A DNA stretch of 47,804 nt from Sulfuritalea sp. (GCA_030696505.1 JAUYSD010000168.1:1-47804); one strand, 5' to 3'. Shown: positions 1-9,198, numbered from the stretch's first letter. Notes: generated from the sequence alone by a model not told the origin. A program made the numbers and translations.

Positions 1-61
1 TTTCGCGAAGCACTGCTTCGCGCCGCCGGAGCCGGCCGGCTGTGCAAAGCCGGCCGTGGGC
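1..61. repeat. REP-like double-hairpin repeat, copy 1
   Basis: This copy has two adjacent palindromes. The first has arms CGCGAAGCA/TGCTTCGCG. The second has CGGCCGGCT and AGCCGGCCG around a 6-nt loop. Similar double hairpins lie at 131-190 and 22595-22653. Their stems differ by compensatory changes, so the structure rather than the sequence appears conserved. Confidence 0.7.
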
Positions 62-130
62 CGCCAGCCATCCCGCGGAGCTGCGCAGCAGCGAACCACC
101 GTAACCCCCTGCCTTGGGGCGCAGGCAGGG

Positions 131-190
131 TTTCGCGGAGCACTGCTCCGCGCTGCCGCAGCCGGCCGGCTATGCAGAGCCGGCCGTGGG
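131..190. repeat. REP-like double-hairpin repeat, copy 2
   Basis: First stem is CGCGGAGCA/TGCTCCGCG and second is CGGCCGGCT/AGCCGGCCG. It ends just before the Shine-Dalgarno-like G-rich stretch (201-209) that serves the diguanylate cyclase/phosphodiesterase gene starting at 217. The GGGAGGG-like tail is also found after copy 3, so this gene may use a repeat-derived ribosome binding site. Confidence 0.7.
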
Positions 191-216
191 GTCGGGGCTG
201 GGGGGAGGGTAGTCCA

Positions 217-3200
217 GTGAGCATTCGCTGGACCGGCCTGCAGCACATCCGCATCGGCACCCGCATCGGACTTGCCCTGGCCCTGCCCATACTCGGCGTG
301 CTGATCCTGTCGGTCTGGATCCTTACGTTGTATTTCCGCACCGCCAACGACATGCGGGATTTGCGCAGCATCGCGGAACTGGCGCCGAAGCTGGGCGATC
401 TGGTGCACGCCATACAGAAGGAACGCGGCATCGGCGCCAGCACGATCGGTGCCGGCGGCGCCGATCTGGCGGCGGCGCTGCCGGCGCGGCAGGCCGAGAC
501 GAACCAAAAGCGCGCAGCACTCGCCGCCGCCCTGGTGTATTCCGATGCCTCGCGTGTTCACGCGCCGCTGGCCGCGCGGATTGCCGATGCGATGCGCACG
601 GTGGATCAGGTCGACACCTGGCGTCGCGCGCTGGCCGAGCGCCGCATGCCGGCCCCCGAGCTGGCCCGGCTGTACGGTGACGCGGTGATCCGCCTGATCG
701 GCATCGTCGAGGAAATCCTGGTGCTCAGCACGCAGGCGGAACTGACGCGTTCGATCTACGCCTACCTGCAACTGCTGCAGGCCAAGGAAAGTGCCGGGCT
801 GGAACGGGCGATCGGCGCCGCCGGGCTGGCGGCAGGCCAGTTCGATATTGCCAGCCAGACGCGCCTGGCCGAACTGATCGATCGCCAGCGCCTGTATCTC
901 GACCAGTTCCGCTTCTACGCCACGCCAGGGCAGATCGCGCTGCTCGACCATTCGCTCGAAGGCATCGGTGCCATGGGCCTTGGGCGCATGCGGCTGAGCA
1001 TCGGCCACAGCGGCAGCCAGCGCCTGGGCGGCGAGATCCGCGTTGCGGACTGGCTGGACACGACCACGCGGCGCATCGATCAGATGAAACTGGTCGAGGA
1101 CAGTCTGGCCGCCGACCTGATTGCACAGGCCAGGCGCGCCGAGGAGGATGCCTGGCGCACCGCGAAGCTGCTGACCCTGCTCGCCGCGATCCTGCTGGCG
1201 CTCGCCGCCGCGGTCGCCACGGCGCTGGCGCGCGGCATCATACGGCCCATGGTGAGGATGAGCGGTGCCATGACCAAGCTCGCGGCGCGCGACGAAACCG
1301 TCGAAATCACCGCCCGCGAAGGCCGGCGCGGCGACGAGATCGGCGACATGGCGCGCGCCATGATGGTGTTCCGCGAAAACCTGGTGCGCGTGGCGCAGGC
1401 CGAAGAGCGGCTGAAGAACGAGGCCATCCTGCGCCTGCACCATCAGGCGCTGGCCTCGATCTCCCAGGGCGTCATCATCACCGATGCCGAGCGCCGCATC
1501 ACCTATGCCAACGCGGCCTTCCAGCGCATCACGGGTTATTCGGAGGCCGAGATACTCGGCCTCACCCCGGCCTTCCTGCACAACCTGAAAGCCGATGAGG
1601 ACATCCTCGGCCAGCTGGCCACCGCACTCGCGGCCGGCAGTTGCTTCAGCGGCCACCTGATGAACTTCAGGAAGGACGGCACGCCGTTCTGGAGCGACCT
1701 CTCGGTGACCCCGGTGGTGGACAAGGAGGGCCGCACCACGCACTTCGTCGGCATCACCCGCGACATCACCGAAAGCCGCCAGATGCAGCAGGAGCTGAGG
1801 ATCGCGGCGACCGCCTTCGAATCGCTGCACGGCATCATCGTCACCGACGCCAACGGCATCATCCTGAGGGTCAACCAGGCTTTCACCGAGCTGACCGGCT
1901 ACAGCCCCGAGGAGGTGGTGGGGCACACGCCTGCCATGCTCAAGTCGGGCCGCCACGACGCCGAGTTCTACGCCGGCATGTGGCGCCAGCTCAAAGCCAC
2001 CGGCGCCTGGTTCGGCGAGATCTGGGACAGGCGCAAGAACGGCGAGGTGTTTCCCAAGTGGCAGACCATTTCCGCCGTGCGGGGCCTCGACGGCCAGATC
2101 AGCCATTATGTCGCGGCCTTCTCCGACATCAGCGAGAGCAAGGCGGCGGAAGACGAAATCCGCAACCTGGCTTTCTTCGATCCGCTGACCCGGCTGCCCA
2201 ACCGCCGGCTGCTGCTCGACCGCCTGCAGCATGCGCTGGCGACCAGCGCGCGCAACCGGCGCCGCGGCGTGCTGCTGTTCATCGACCTGGACAATTTCAA
2301 GCACCTCAACGACAGCCTCGGCCATGACAAGGGCGACCTGCTGCTGCAGCAGGTGGCGGCGCGCCTTTCCGAATGCGTCAGGGAAGGCGACACGGTGGCG
2401 CGCCTCGGCGGCGACGAATTCGTGCTGATGCTGGAAGACCTCAGCGAAAGCGCCGCCGAAGCGGCGACCCAGGCCGAAATCGTCGGCGAGAAAATCGTCG
2501 AGGCGCTCAACCGGCCCTATCTGCTGGGCGCCCGCGAATATCACTGCACGCCGAGCATTGGCCTGACGCTCTATTCCGGCCATGATGCGAGCATCGACGA
2601 GCTGTTGCAGCAGGCCGACCTGGCGATGTACCGGGCCAAGGCCGCGGGCCGCAATACGCTACGCTTTTTCGAGCCGGACATGCAAGTCGCGGTCACCGCG
2701 CGCTCGACGCTGGAGGCGGATTTGCGCAAAGGTTTGCAGGAGCGCCAATTCATGCTTTTCTATCAGCCCCAGGTCGGCGGGCAGGGCCAGTTGACCGGCG
2801 TCGAGGCCCTGGTGCGCTGGAACCATCCGCAGCACGGCATGATCGCTCCCAACGAATTCATTCCGCTGGCCGAGGAAACCGGGCTGATCCTGCCGCTCGG
2901 CCAATGGGTGCTCGAAACCGCCTGCGCCCACCTCGCGGCTTGGCGCCACGACCCGGCGCGCGCACACCTGACCATGGCCGTCAATGTCAGTGCGCGCCAG
3001 TTCCGCCATCAGGGCTTCGTCGATCAGGTGCTGGCGATACTCGTCCAGTCCGGCGCCAACCCCGACCGGCTGAAGCTGGAATTGACCGAGAGCCTGTTCC
3101 TCGACGACGTCGAGGACACCATCGTCAAGATGACCGCCCTCAAGGATGCGGGCGTGCGCTTCTCGCTCGACGATTTCGGCACCGGCTATTCCTCGCTGTC

Positions 3201-3453
3201 CTACCTGAAGCGCCTGCCGCTGGACCAGCTGAAGATCGACCGCTCCTTCATCCGCGACGTGCTGTCCGACGCCAACGATGCCGCGATCGCCCGCACCATC
3301 GTCACGCTGGCCCACAGCATGGGCCTGACGGTGATCGCCGAAGGGGTGGAGACCGAAGCCCAGCGCGAGTTCCTGACCAGCAACAACTGCCACGCCTTCC
3401 AGGGCTTCCTGTTCGGCAAGGCCGTGCCGCCCGACGAGATACCTTATTCCTGA
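217..3453 (+). CDS. NIT-HAMP-PAS-PAS-GGDEF-EAL c-di-GMP signalling protein
   Basis: Predicted membrane-bound diguanylate cyclase/phosphodiesterase of 1078 aa. I start it at GTG 217, after GGGGGAGGG. The ATG at 172 lies in the REP-like repeat and would add 15 repeat-derived residues. A transmembrane helix near residues 15-40 is followed by a periplasmic region resembling the nitrate/nitrite-sensing NIT domain (HAIQKERGIGAS, then a second ERA-containing helix). A second transmembrane helix (about 325-345), HAMP and two PAS domains follow. GGDEF is intact (RLGGDEF), and EAL is present as VEALVRW with the DDFGTGYSSL motif. Both catalytic activities look possible. NIT ligand binding is known for the family; that this protein senses nitrate or nitrite is inference. 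It stands alone, 77 bp before pepN. Confidence 0.85.
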   Translation: MSIRWTGLQHIRIGTRIGLALALPILGVLILSVWILTLYFRTANDMRDLRSIAELAPKLGDLVHAIQKERGIGASTIGAGGADLAAALPARQAETNQKRAALAAALVYSDASRVHAPLAARIADAMRTVDQVDTWRRALAERRMPAPELARLYGDAVIRLIGIVEEILVLSTQAELTRSIYAYLQLLQAKESAGLERAIGAAGLAAGQFDIASQTRLAELIDRQRLYLDQFRFYATPGQIALLDHSLEGIGAMGLGRMRLSIGHSGSQRLGGEIRVADWLDTTTRRIDQMKLVEDSLAADLIAQARRAEEDAWRTAKLLTLLAAILLALAAAVATALARGIIRPMVRMSGAMTKLAARDETVEITAREGRRGDEIGDMARAMMVFRENLVRVAQAEERLKNEAILRLHHQALASISQGVIITDAERRITYANAAFQRITGYSEAEILGLTPAFLHNLKADEDILGQLATALAAGSCFSGHLMNFRKDGTPFWSDLSVTPVVDKEGRTTHFVGITRDITESRQMQQELRIAATAFESLHGIIVTDANGIILRVNQAFTELTGYSPEEVVGHTPAMLKSGRHDAEFYAGMWRQLKATGAWFGEIWDRRKNGEVFPKWQTISAVRGLDGQISHYVAAFSDISESKAAEDEIRNLAFFDPLTRLPNRRLLLDRLQHALATSARNRRRGVLLFIDLDNFKHLNDSLGHDKGDLLLQQVAARLSECVREGDTVARLGGDEFVLMLEDLSESAAEAATQAEIVGEKIVEALNRPYLLGAREYHCTPSIGLTLYSGHDASIDELLQQADLAMYRAKAAGRNTLRFFEPDMQVAVTARSTLEADLRKGLQERQFMLFYQPQVGGQGQLTGVEALVRWNHPQHGMIAPNEFIPLAEETGLILPLGQWVLETACAHLAAWRHDPARAHLTMAVNVSARQFRHQGFVDQVLAILVQSGANPDRLKLELTESLFLDDVEDTIVKMTALKDAGVRFSLDDFGTGYSSLSYLKRLPLDQLKIDRSFIRDVLSDANDAAIARTIVTLAHSMGLTVIAEGVETEAQREFLTSNNCHAFQGFLFGKAVPPDEIPYS

Positions 3454-3530
3454 AGCGCGCCAGACGCCGGATTTGGTGATATTTTCCGCCGCGCCCCGGA
3501 ACCCTCATCCCGAAACAGGAACAAACCCCC

Positions 3531-6278
3531 ATGCGCACCGAAACTCCCCACGCCATCTACCTCAAGGACTATGCCGCGCCGGCCTGGCTGATCGACCGCG
3601 TCGACCTGCATGTCGCGATCCGCGACGGCCATGCCGAAGTGCGCAGCAAGCTGGCGTGCCGGCGCAATCCCGCCGCAGTCGATGCGGGCGCCGATCTGGT
3701 GCTCGACGGCGAGGAACTGGCGCTGCAGGAAGTCGGCATCGGCTCGCCTGGCGTACCTGGCACTCCGCTGCGCGGGCAGGTAACGGCGCTGGCGCCCTCG
3801 CGCTACAGCCTAGACGATGACCGCCTGACCATTCACGGCGTCGAGGGGGCTGCGCTGCCCGACAGCTTTACGCTGGAAACCCTGGTGCGCATCGAACCCG
3901 ACAACAATACCCAGCTCTCCGGCCTTTACCGCTCGAAGGACGGCTACTTCACGCAGTGCGAGGCACAGGGCTTTCGCCGCATCACTTTCTTTCCCGACCG
4001 GCCCGACGTGATGGCGCGCTTCACCTGCACCATCGAGGCCGACCGCGAGCGCTTCCCGCAGCTTCTGTCCAACGGCAACCTGGTCGCCAGCGGCAACGCT
4101 GTGGGCGACGGCAAGCGCCACTGGGCGCGCTGGGAAGATCCCTACGCCAAGCCGGCCTATCTGTTCGCCCTGGTCGCCGCCCGGCTCGATGTGCGCGAGG
4201 ATCTGTTCCTCACCAAATCCGGCCGCGCGGTGCGCCTTGCGGTGTATGTCGAACCCGGCAAGCTCGACCAGTGTGGCCACGCCATGGCCGCGCTGAAGCA
4301 AGCCATGGCCTGGGACGAACGGCGCTTCGGCCTGGAGATGGATCTCGACCACTACATGATCGTCGCGGTGGGCGACTTCAACATGGGGGCGATGGAGAAC
4401 AAGGGCCTCAATATATTCAATACCAAGTACGTGTTGGCGCGCCCGGACACGGCCACCGACAGCGATTACCAGGGTATCGACCGCGTCGTCGCCCACGAAT
4501 ATTTCCACAACTGGACCGGCAACCGCGTCACCTGCCGCGACTGGTTCCAGCTCTCGCTGAAGGAAGGCCTCACGGTTTTCCGCGACCAGGAATTCGGCGC
4601 CGACGTGCATTCGCGCGCCGTGACCCGCATCCAGGAAGTGCGCACTTTGCGCGTCGCCCAGTTTCCCGAGGATGCCGGCCCCATGGCGCATCCGATCCGT
4701 CCGGCGTCCTATGCCGAGATCAACAATTTCTACACCGCCACGGTCTATGAAAAAGGCGCCGAGGTGGTGCGCATGATCCACACCCTGATCGGCCGCGAGG
4801 CCTTCCGCCGCGGCATGGATCTCTACTTCCAGCGCCACGACGGCCAGGCCGTGACCTGCGAGGACTTCGTCGCCGCGATGCAGGATGCATCGCAGCTCGA
4901 CCTCGGCCAGTTCCGCCGCTGGTACGCGCGCGCCGGCACGCCGCGGCTGCAGGCTTGCGGCACTTACGATGCAGCGGCCAAACGCTACACGCTGACGCTG
5001 ACGCAAAGCCTGGCGCCCACCGCCTACGAGCAGAAACTGCAGGAGGCCGGTCTCGCCGTCGAGGACGGCCCGCTGCACATTCCGGTCGCCGTCGGCCTGG
5101 TGCTGCCCGACGGCCGCGATGCGCTGGCCGACACTACCCGTGTGCTGTCATTGACCGAGACCACGCAAAGCTTCGTCTTCGAGGACATTCCCGATCTGCC
5201 CGTGGCATCGCTGCTGCGCGACTACTCGGCGCCGGTGCATCTCGACTTCGAGCAGAGCGACGCCGAACTGGCCCACCTGATGGCGCACGACTCCGATGCC
5301 TTCAACCGCTGGGAAGCCGGCCAGCGCCTTGCCACGCGCGTGCTGCTGGCCGGCATCGCCGCAGGCGGCCGCGGCACGGCGTGGATACCCGAGGCCTTCG
5401 TCGCCGCCGTGGACCGCGTGCTCGACGCGGGCCTTGGTCTGGGTAAACACCAGGATGCCGCGCTCGCCGCCGAGGCCCTGGTGCTGCCCGCCGAACAAGT
5501 GCTGGCCGAGGAAGTTGCCGGCCGCGGTCAGCTCATCGACCCCGACGCCATCCACCTCGCCCGCCTTGAATTGCGCCGCCATCTCGCGACGCGGCTGCGC
5601 GACAAGTTCGAGGCCGTGTGGCAGGCGCTGGCGAAATTGCTGGCCGAGGCCGCCTACGCCCCGGACGGCGTCCAGGCCGGCCGCCGCGCGCTGCGCAACC
5701 TGGTCCTCGGCTATCTCGCCGAAAGCCCGCAGGCCTACCTCAGGGCCGCGGTGGTGCCGCGGCTGGTGGCGCAGTGCGCCGGCGCCGGCAACATGACCGA
5801 CGTGATCGCCGCGCTGGGCACCCTGGCCAACCTCGACCTGCCTGAGCGCGACGCGGCGTTGGCGGCCTTCCACGACAAATGGAAGGGTGAGGCCCTGGTG
5901 GTCGACAAGTGGCTGCAGGTGCAATCCACCTCGCGCCTGCCCGGCACCGCGGCGCGCGTGCGCGAACTGATGCAGCACCCGGCCTTCGACATCAGGAATC
6001 CGAACAAGGTGTATGCGCTGCTGCGCGCCTTCTGTGCCGCCAATCCGCGCCAGTTCCATGCCGCCGACGGTTCCGGCTATCGGCTGGCGGCCGATGCGAT
6101 CGTCGAGTTGCAGGCCATCAACCCGCAGGTCGCCGCGCGCATCGCCCGCGCCTTCGATCGCTGGCGCCAGTTCGACGCCGAGCGGCAGGCCCATGCGCGT
6201 GCGGCGCTGGAACGCATCCAGGCCTGCGCCGACCTGGCGCGCGACGTCGCCGAGGTGGTCGGCAACGCGCTGAAGTAA
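3531..6278 (+). CDS. pepN: Aminopeptidase N (M1 family)
   Basis: Zinc metallopeptidase that removes N-terminal amino acids from peptides in the cytoplasm. The substrate-amine recognition motif GAMEN is at residues 286-290. The zinc site HEYFH starts at H322, and the third ligand Glu lies in LKEGLTVF about 19 residues on, in the spacing of E. coli PepN. At 915 aa it is about 45 residues longer than the E. coli protein, which is normal for proteobacterial forms. AGGA precedes ATG 3531. The gene is convergent with the small minus-strand gene at 6294, only 15 bp away, with no obvious terminator between. A housekeeping gene, probably unrelated to the respiratory island. Confidence 0.95.
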   Translation: MRTETPHAIYLKDYAAPAWLIDRVDLHVAIRDGHAEVRSKLACRRNPAAVDAGADLVLDGEELALQEVGIGSPGVPGTPLRGQVTALAPSRYSLDDDRLTIHGVEGAALPDSFTLETLVRIEPDNNTQLSGLYRSKDGYFTQCEAQGFRRITFFPDRPDVMARFTCTIEADRERFPQLLSNGNLVASGNAVGDGKRHWARWEDPYAKPAYLFALVAARLDVREDLFLTKSGRAVRLAVYVEPGKLDQCGHAMAALKQAMAWDERRFGLEMDLDHYMIVAVGDFNMGAMENKGLNIFNTKYVLARPDTATDSDYQGIDRVVAHEYFHNWTGNRVTCRDWFQLSLKEGLTVFRDQEFGADVHSRAVTRIQEVRTLRVAQFPEDAGPMAHPIRPASYAEINNFYTATVYEKGAEVVRMIHTLIGREAFRRGMDLYFQRHDGQAVTCEDFVAAMQDASQLDLGQFRRWYARAGTPRLQACGTYDAAAKRYTLTLTQSLAPTAYEQKLQEAGLAVEDGPLHIPVAVGLVLPDGRDALADTTRVLSLTETTQSFVFEDIPDLPVASLLRDYSAPVHLDFEQSDAELAHLMAHDSDAFNRWEAGQRLATRVLLAGIAAGGRGTAWIPEAFVAAVDRVLDAGLGLGKHQDAALAAEALVLPAEQVLAEEVAGRGQLIDPDAIHLARLELRRHLATRLRDKFEAVWQALAKLLAEAAYAPDGVQAGRRALRNLVLGYLAESPQAYLRAAVVPRLVAQCAGAGNMTDVIAALGTLANLDLPERDAALAAFHDKWKGEALVVDKWLQVQSTSRLPGTAARVRELMQHPAFDIRNPNKVYALLRAFCAANPRQFHAADGSGYRLAADAIVELQAINPQVAARIARAFDRWRQFDAERQAHARAALERIQACADLARDVAEVVGNALK

Positions 6279-6293
6279 GTCCGGCGACCTGCC

Positions 6294-6695
6294 TCAGTGG
6301 GCCAGCGGCGCCTGCTCGGCGACGGCCTGGCGGTGCCAGTCGGCGACCTCGCTGACGGCGCTTTCCAGTGCCATGCCGGCCTCGATGCGATCCATGATCT
6401 GGCGCTGCAGGATCGCGCCGAGCATGTCGACATTGGGGCTCATGACCGGCGCCAGTTCGCGCAGGAACTGCACCGTCGGCGGATCGTAGGCGTAGGCCGT
6501 CAGATGCGCCTCCAGATCCTTGCTGGTGGCCAGCGCGTAGCAGAGGTCGTAGAGCAGGTGGAAGCTGCGGGTGAACACGTCGGCGTCGCCGGCGACGTTT
6601 TGCCGCACCTCCTCGGCCAGGCCCTGGCGAAAGTCGGCGAGGCTGTAGCCGATCTGACCCTTGACAACTTCCTGCGGCGTGAATTCCCATTCCAT
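6294..6695 (-). CDS. Conserved-looking hypothetical protein, last gene of molybdoenzyme operon 1
   Basis: 133 aa, acidic and mostly helical by composition, with no signal peptide, membrane segment or metal motif. Only one Cys is visible (LLYDLCYAL). AGGAGAA precedes the ATG, so the start is well supported. It is the last co-directional gene of the nine-gene operon but is separated from the ferredoxin gene by a 202-bp intergenic repeat (about 6727-6897). It could therefore be co-transcribed or use its own promoter inside the repeat. I do not recognise the family. Position suggests a maturation or accessory role for the first molybdoenzyme, which is inference only. Confidence 0.6.
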   Translation of the reverse strand: MEWEFTPQEVVKGQIGYSLADFRQGLAEEVRQNVAGDADVFTRSFHLLYDLCYALATSKDLEAHLTAYAYDPPTVQFLRELAPVMSPNVDMLGAILQRQIMDRIEAGMALESAVSEVADWHRQAVAEQAPLAH

Positions 6696-6726
6696 GAGCG
6701 GTTCTCCTTGTGTTGCGGATCAGGTG

Positions 6727-6897
6727 TTAACGTGAAATACATCGCTAGGCGCGCTGAGTCAGGTTCGAGCGTAGCGAGCAAATTGATAGCCTCCCCGCGA
6801 GGGGAGGATGGGAGGGGCGGGCCGAGCTTGCCCGCTCATGGCAAGGCAAAGCTGCAAGCGTTTCTTGATGTGAAGGTGGCAGTCGAAGCCATGAGCA
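6727..6897. repeat. Dispersed intergenic element, copy A
   Basis: Starting at TTAA (6727), this stretch aligns with 22504-22758. Both begin TTAAC-N2-GAAAT, share GTCAGGTTCGAGCG and AGCGAGC, then TAGCCTCCCC and GCGAGGGG. Both end with TCGAAG-C/T-CATGAGC directly after the stop codon of an upstream minus-strand gene. Copy B additionally contains the REP-like double hairpin. Confidence 0.65.
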
Positions 6898-7995
6898 CTA
6901 GCCGTAGATCGCGGTGAAGGCATCCTGATCGTCGCTGCAGACCCGGCAGGTTTTTTCCGGGTGCGGCGAGACGAAAAAGCGGTCGCAGCGGTCGCAGCGC
7001 TGCTTGGCCAGGCTGATCAGGGTGCGTGGCGGCTGATCGGGGCTCAGGTCGAAGGCGGCGGCCGCATCGAGCACCCGCGGCTGGCAGACTTCGAGGCAGG
7101 CCGCGCAGCCGACGCAGCGGTCGCGCTGGAACAGCAGCGCCCAGTCGCCGGGGTTTTCGGTAATCGAGATCGCGCCGGTGGGGCAGACGCGGAAGCAGGC
7201 CTCGCAGACCGTGCAGCCGGGGCTGATGGTGATGTCGAGCGCCGGCAGGGCCTCGTGGATGGCGACGCGGAAGGGCTCGCCCTCCTTGCGTCCGGCGACG
7301 ATCTGCAACAGCTCGCGCTGCTCGGTCAGCGCATAGGCGCCGGCGCGGATGGCCTTGTCGGGCACCGGCTGGGCGGCGGGTTTTTGTTCGATGGCGGCGG
7401 CGACTTCATCGACGCCGCGGCCGAGCAGGCGGCGGAACAGGTGACGGCGGGCGGAGGCGAAGCGCGGCTTTCCCGCGGCGATCGCCGGGGCGTCGTCGAC
7501 GACTTCGATCGGCAGCCATTCATCCGGCGCGGCAGCGGCGCGCAACTCGGCGACGGCTTCGAGGTTTGCCGCCAGTTGCGCTGCGCCCTTGACGCCGTGG
7601 GCGCAATCGACGCACAGCGAGGCGCCGAGCAAGGTGGTCGGCAGGCGGCGCTTTTCCAGATAGGCCAGCAGCGAGGCATCGAGCGCGCCCAGGCAAGGCA
7701 CGACGGCATCGGCCGCATGGCCCGAGGGTGCGCAGGCGATGCTGAAGCGCTCGGTCTTGATCGCCTGGCGCAGCATGTCGATGGGCTTGAAGCCGTCCGC
7801 GGCGAAGGCGCCGGTGCGGCAGGCGGAAACGCACAGCGCGCAGTTGCGGCATAGCGTCGCATCGATCGACGCGCCGGTATCCGAGAGGCTGATCGCGTCG
7901 TGCGGACAGGCATCCTGGCAGCGCGCGCATTCGCTGTAGCGATAGCGGAAGCGCACGCAGCGCGCGGCGCGGAATTCGGGGATGCTGACGCTCAT
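6898..7995 (-). CDS. Multi-[4Fe-4S] ferredoxin-type protein of molybdoenzyme operon 1
   Basis: 365 aa, cytoplasmic (no signal peptide). Four iron-sulfur cluster motifs are visible. The first is an odd C-x9-C-x2-C-x3-C-P. The second is CRNCALCVSAC, followed after a long linker by CTVCEACFRVCP and CVGCAACLEVC. The C-terminus carries two CxxC knuckles (CDRCDRFF and CRVCSDD), likely a zinc or rubredoxin-like site. The protein at 28386-30044 has the same plan, including the unusual first cluster, so each molybdoenzyme operon has its own version. ATG 7995 overlaps the stop of the rhodanese-like gene (ATGA), which indicates translational coupling. Likely an electron carrier or redox-dependent maturation factor; the partner is unknown. 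Confidence 0.75.
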   Translation of the reverse strand: MSVSIPEFRAARCVRFRYRYSECARCQDACPHDAISLSDTGASIDATLCRNCALCVSACRTGAFAADGFKPIDMLRQAIKTERFSIACAPSGHAADAVVPCLGALDASLLAYLEKRRLPTTLLGASLCVDCAHGVKGAAQLAANLEAVAELRAAAAPDEWLPIEVVDDAPAIAAGKPRFASARRHLFRRLLGRGVDEVAAAIEQKPAAQPVPDKAIRAGAYALTEQRELLQIVAGRKEGEPFRVAIHEALPALDITISPGCTVCEACFRVCPTGAISITENPGDWALLFQRDRCVGCAACLEVCQPRVLDAAAAFDLSPDQPPRTLISLAKQRCDRCDRFFVSPHPEKTCRVCSDDQDAFTAIYG

Positions 7996-8459
7996 TTCTT
8001 GTCCGGCCGCAGTTCCTGCAGCGGCTTGCCTTGTTCGCAGGTGTTGGCCGGGATCACGAAGTTGACCAGGCCGCCGGCGCCGCCGGTCGCGCTGGCGGCC
8101 AGCAGCGCGAACGAAGCCGACTTCCAGGTGGCGAGGCCGCCCTTGACCGCGAGTATGGGCTTGCCCGGATGCTTGCGCGCGAGCGCCCGGGCGATGCCGA
8201 GCGCATCCTGGTCGCGGTCGGCGACCACCACCACGGTGGCCGTCGGGTCGATCTTCAGGTCGGCGCGCCAGGGCAGGGCGTTGTCCAGCAACTCGCGCTT
8301 GCGGCTGGTGGCGCTGCGGCCATCGATTACGCAGCAAGGCGGCTTGGTGGCAAGCGCGGCGACCAGTTGCGCCTTGTCATTGAGGCTGACCTGCGCCCGT
8401 GCGGCGCCGGCAAGCAGAAGGCAGAATGCCGCGAGCAGCGGCCACGCCACTCGCTTCAT
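7992..8459 (-). CDS. Exported rhodanese-like domain protein
   Basis: 155 aa with a Sec-type signal peptide (residues 1-22, ending AGAARA). The middle resembles a rhodanese fold: VIDGRS near the start, a VVVVAD strand, then a GLATWKS strand-turn typical of the domain end. At the usual active-site loop the Cys is replaced (VADRDQDALGIARAL), so sulfurtransferase activity by the standard mechanism is doubtful. Other Cys residues are a CC pair (PPCCVID) and one in NTCEQGKPL near the C-terminus. It overlaps both neighbours by 4 bp (ATGA). In this operon it may bind a sulfur compound or assist the exported enzyme; that is inference. Confidence 0.6.
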   Translation of the reverse strand: MKRVAWPLLAAFCLLLAGAARAQVSLNDKAQLVAALATKPPCCVIDGRSATSRKRELLDNALPWRADLKIDPTATVVVVADRDQDALGIARALARKHPGKPILAVKGGLATWKSASFALLAASATGGAGGLVNFVIPANTCEQGKPLQELRPDKK

Positions 8460-9193
8460 GCCGGGGCCGGCTGCCCATCCAGCAGGGCGTTGCAATGCGC
8501 ATAGGCGGCGGCACCCAGCGCAAGCTGCCGGCACTGGCCGTAATCGACCCATTCGGCCAGCCGCGGCGCGGGGTCCTGCAGCGGCCCGATCCACAAGGCG
8601 TCGCCGAGGTCCTCGACCAGTCCGGCACAGAGATTGAGGTCGGTGTCGTCGCGGATGTCCACGCGTACCAGGAAGCGCGATGCACCCAGTTCGCGCATCG
8701 CCTTCAGCCACCACGGGGCCAGGGTGCCGGTGCCACTGCCGTCGGCGCGCAGCACCTCCCAGGCCGGTTCGCAATGCGATGGCGTGACGGTCTTGAAATC
8801 GGCATTCGATACCGTCTCGAAGGACCAACTGACGGTCTGCCGCGCGAGCGGCGCGTAGATCCCGATACGTTTGGCGCCGTGCGCCGCCACCAGGCGCTCG
8901 ACCGCTGTGCTGTCCAGCAGTGCCGCCTCGCCGAGGAAAACGCAGTCGGCTCCGGCAGCGAACAGGGTCGCGACACGCTGTTCGTCGCCGTCGGTGAGGA
9001 TCACGCCGGCGCACAGGGCGGCGACGGCCTCGACCCCCGGCCCGTCGCAGACGAAGTCATCGACGCCGACCTCGGCTGCGCCGTCCCACACCAGCCAGCG
9101 CCGTAGCGCCAGCGCCAACTCTTGGGCGTCCGGGGTTAGGGCGGGCTCGTTGGCCGGCTCGGCCAGCGGCAACTCGGCTACGGCAGATTGCAT
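8456..9193 (-). CDS. HisA/HisF-like TIM-barrel protein
   Basis: 245 aa from ATG 9193. The segment GADCVFLGEAALL followed by AHGAKRIGIY resembles the central strands of HisA/HisF phosphate-binding barrels. The N-terminal catalytic Asp region is not typical, so it is not HisA of histidine synthesis. It lies in the middle of a molybdoenzyme operon, between a small hypothetical gene (5-bp gap) and the rhodanese-like gene (4-bp overlap), so it is probably an accessory factor. Its chemistry cannot be read from the sequence. An alternative is a barrel with a purely structural or ligand-binding role. Confidence 0.5.
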   Translation of the reverse strand: MQSAVAELPLAEPANEPALTPDAQELALALRRWLVWDGAAEVGVDDFVCDGPGVEAVAALCAGVILTDGDEQRVATLFAAGADCVFLGEAALLDSTAVERLVAAHGAKRIGIYAPLARQTVSWSFETVSNADFKTVTPSHCEPAWEVLRADGSGTGTLAPWWLKAMRELGASRFLVRVDIRDDTDLNLCAGLVEDLGDALWIGPLQDPAPRLAEWVDYGQCRQLALGAAAYAHCNALLDGQPAPA

Positions 9194-9198
9194 GGGTT

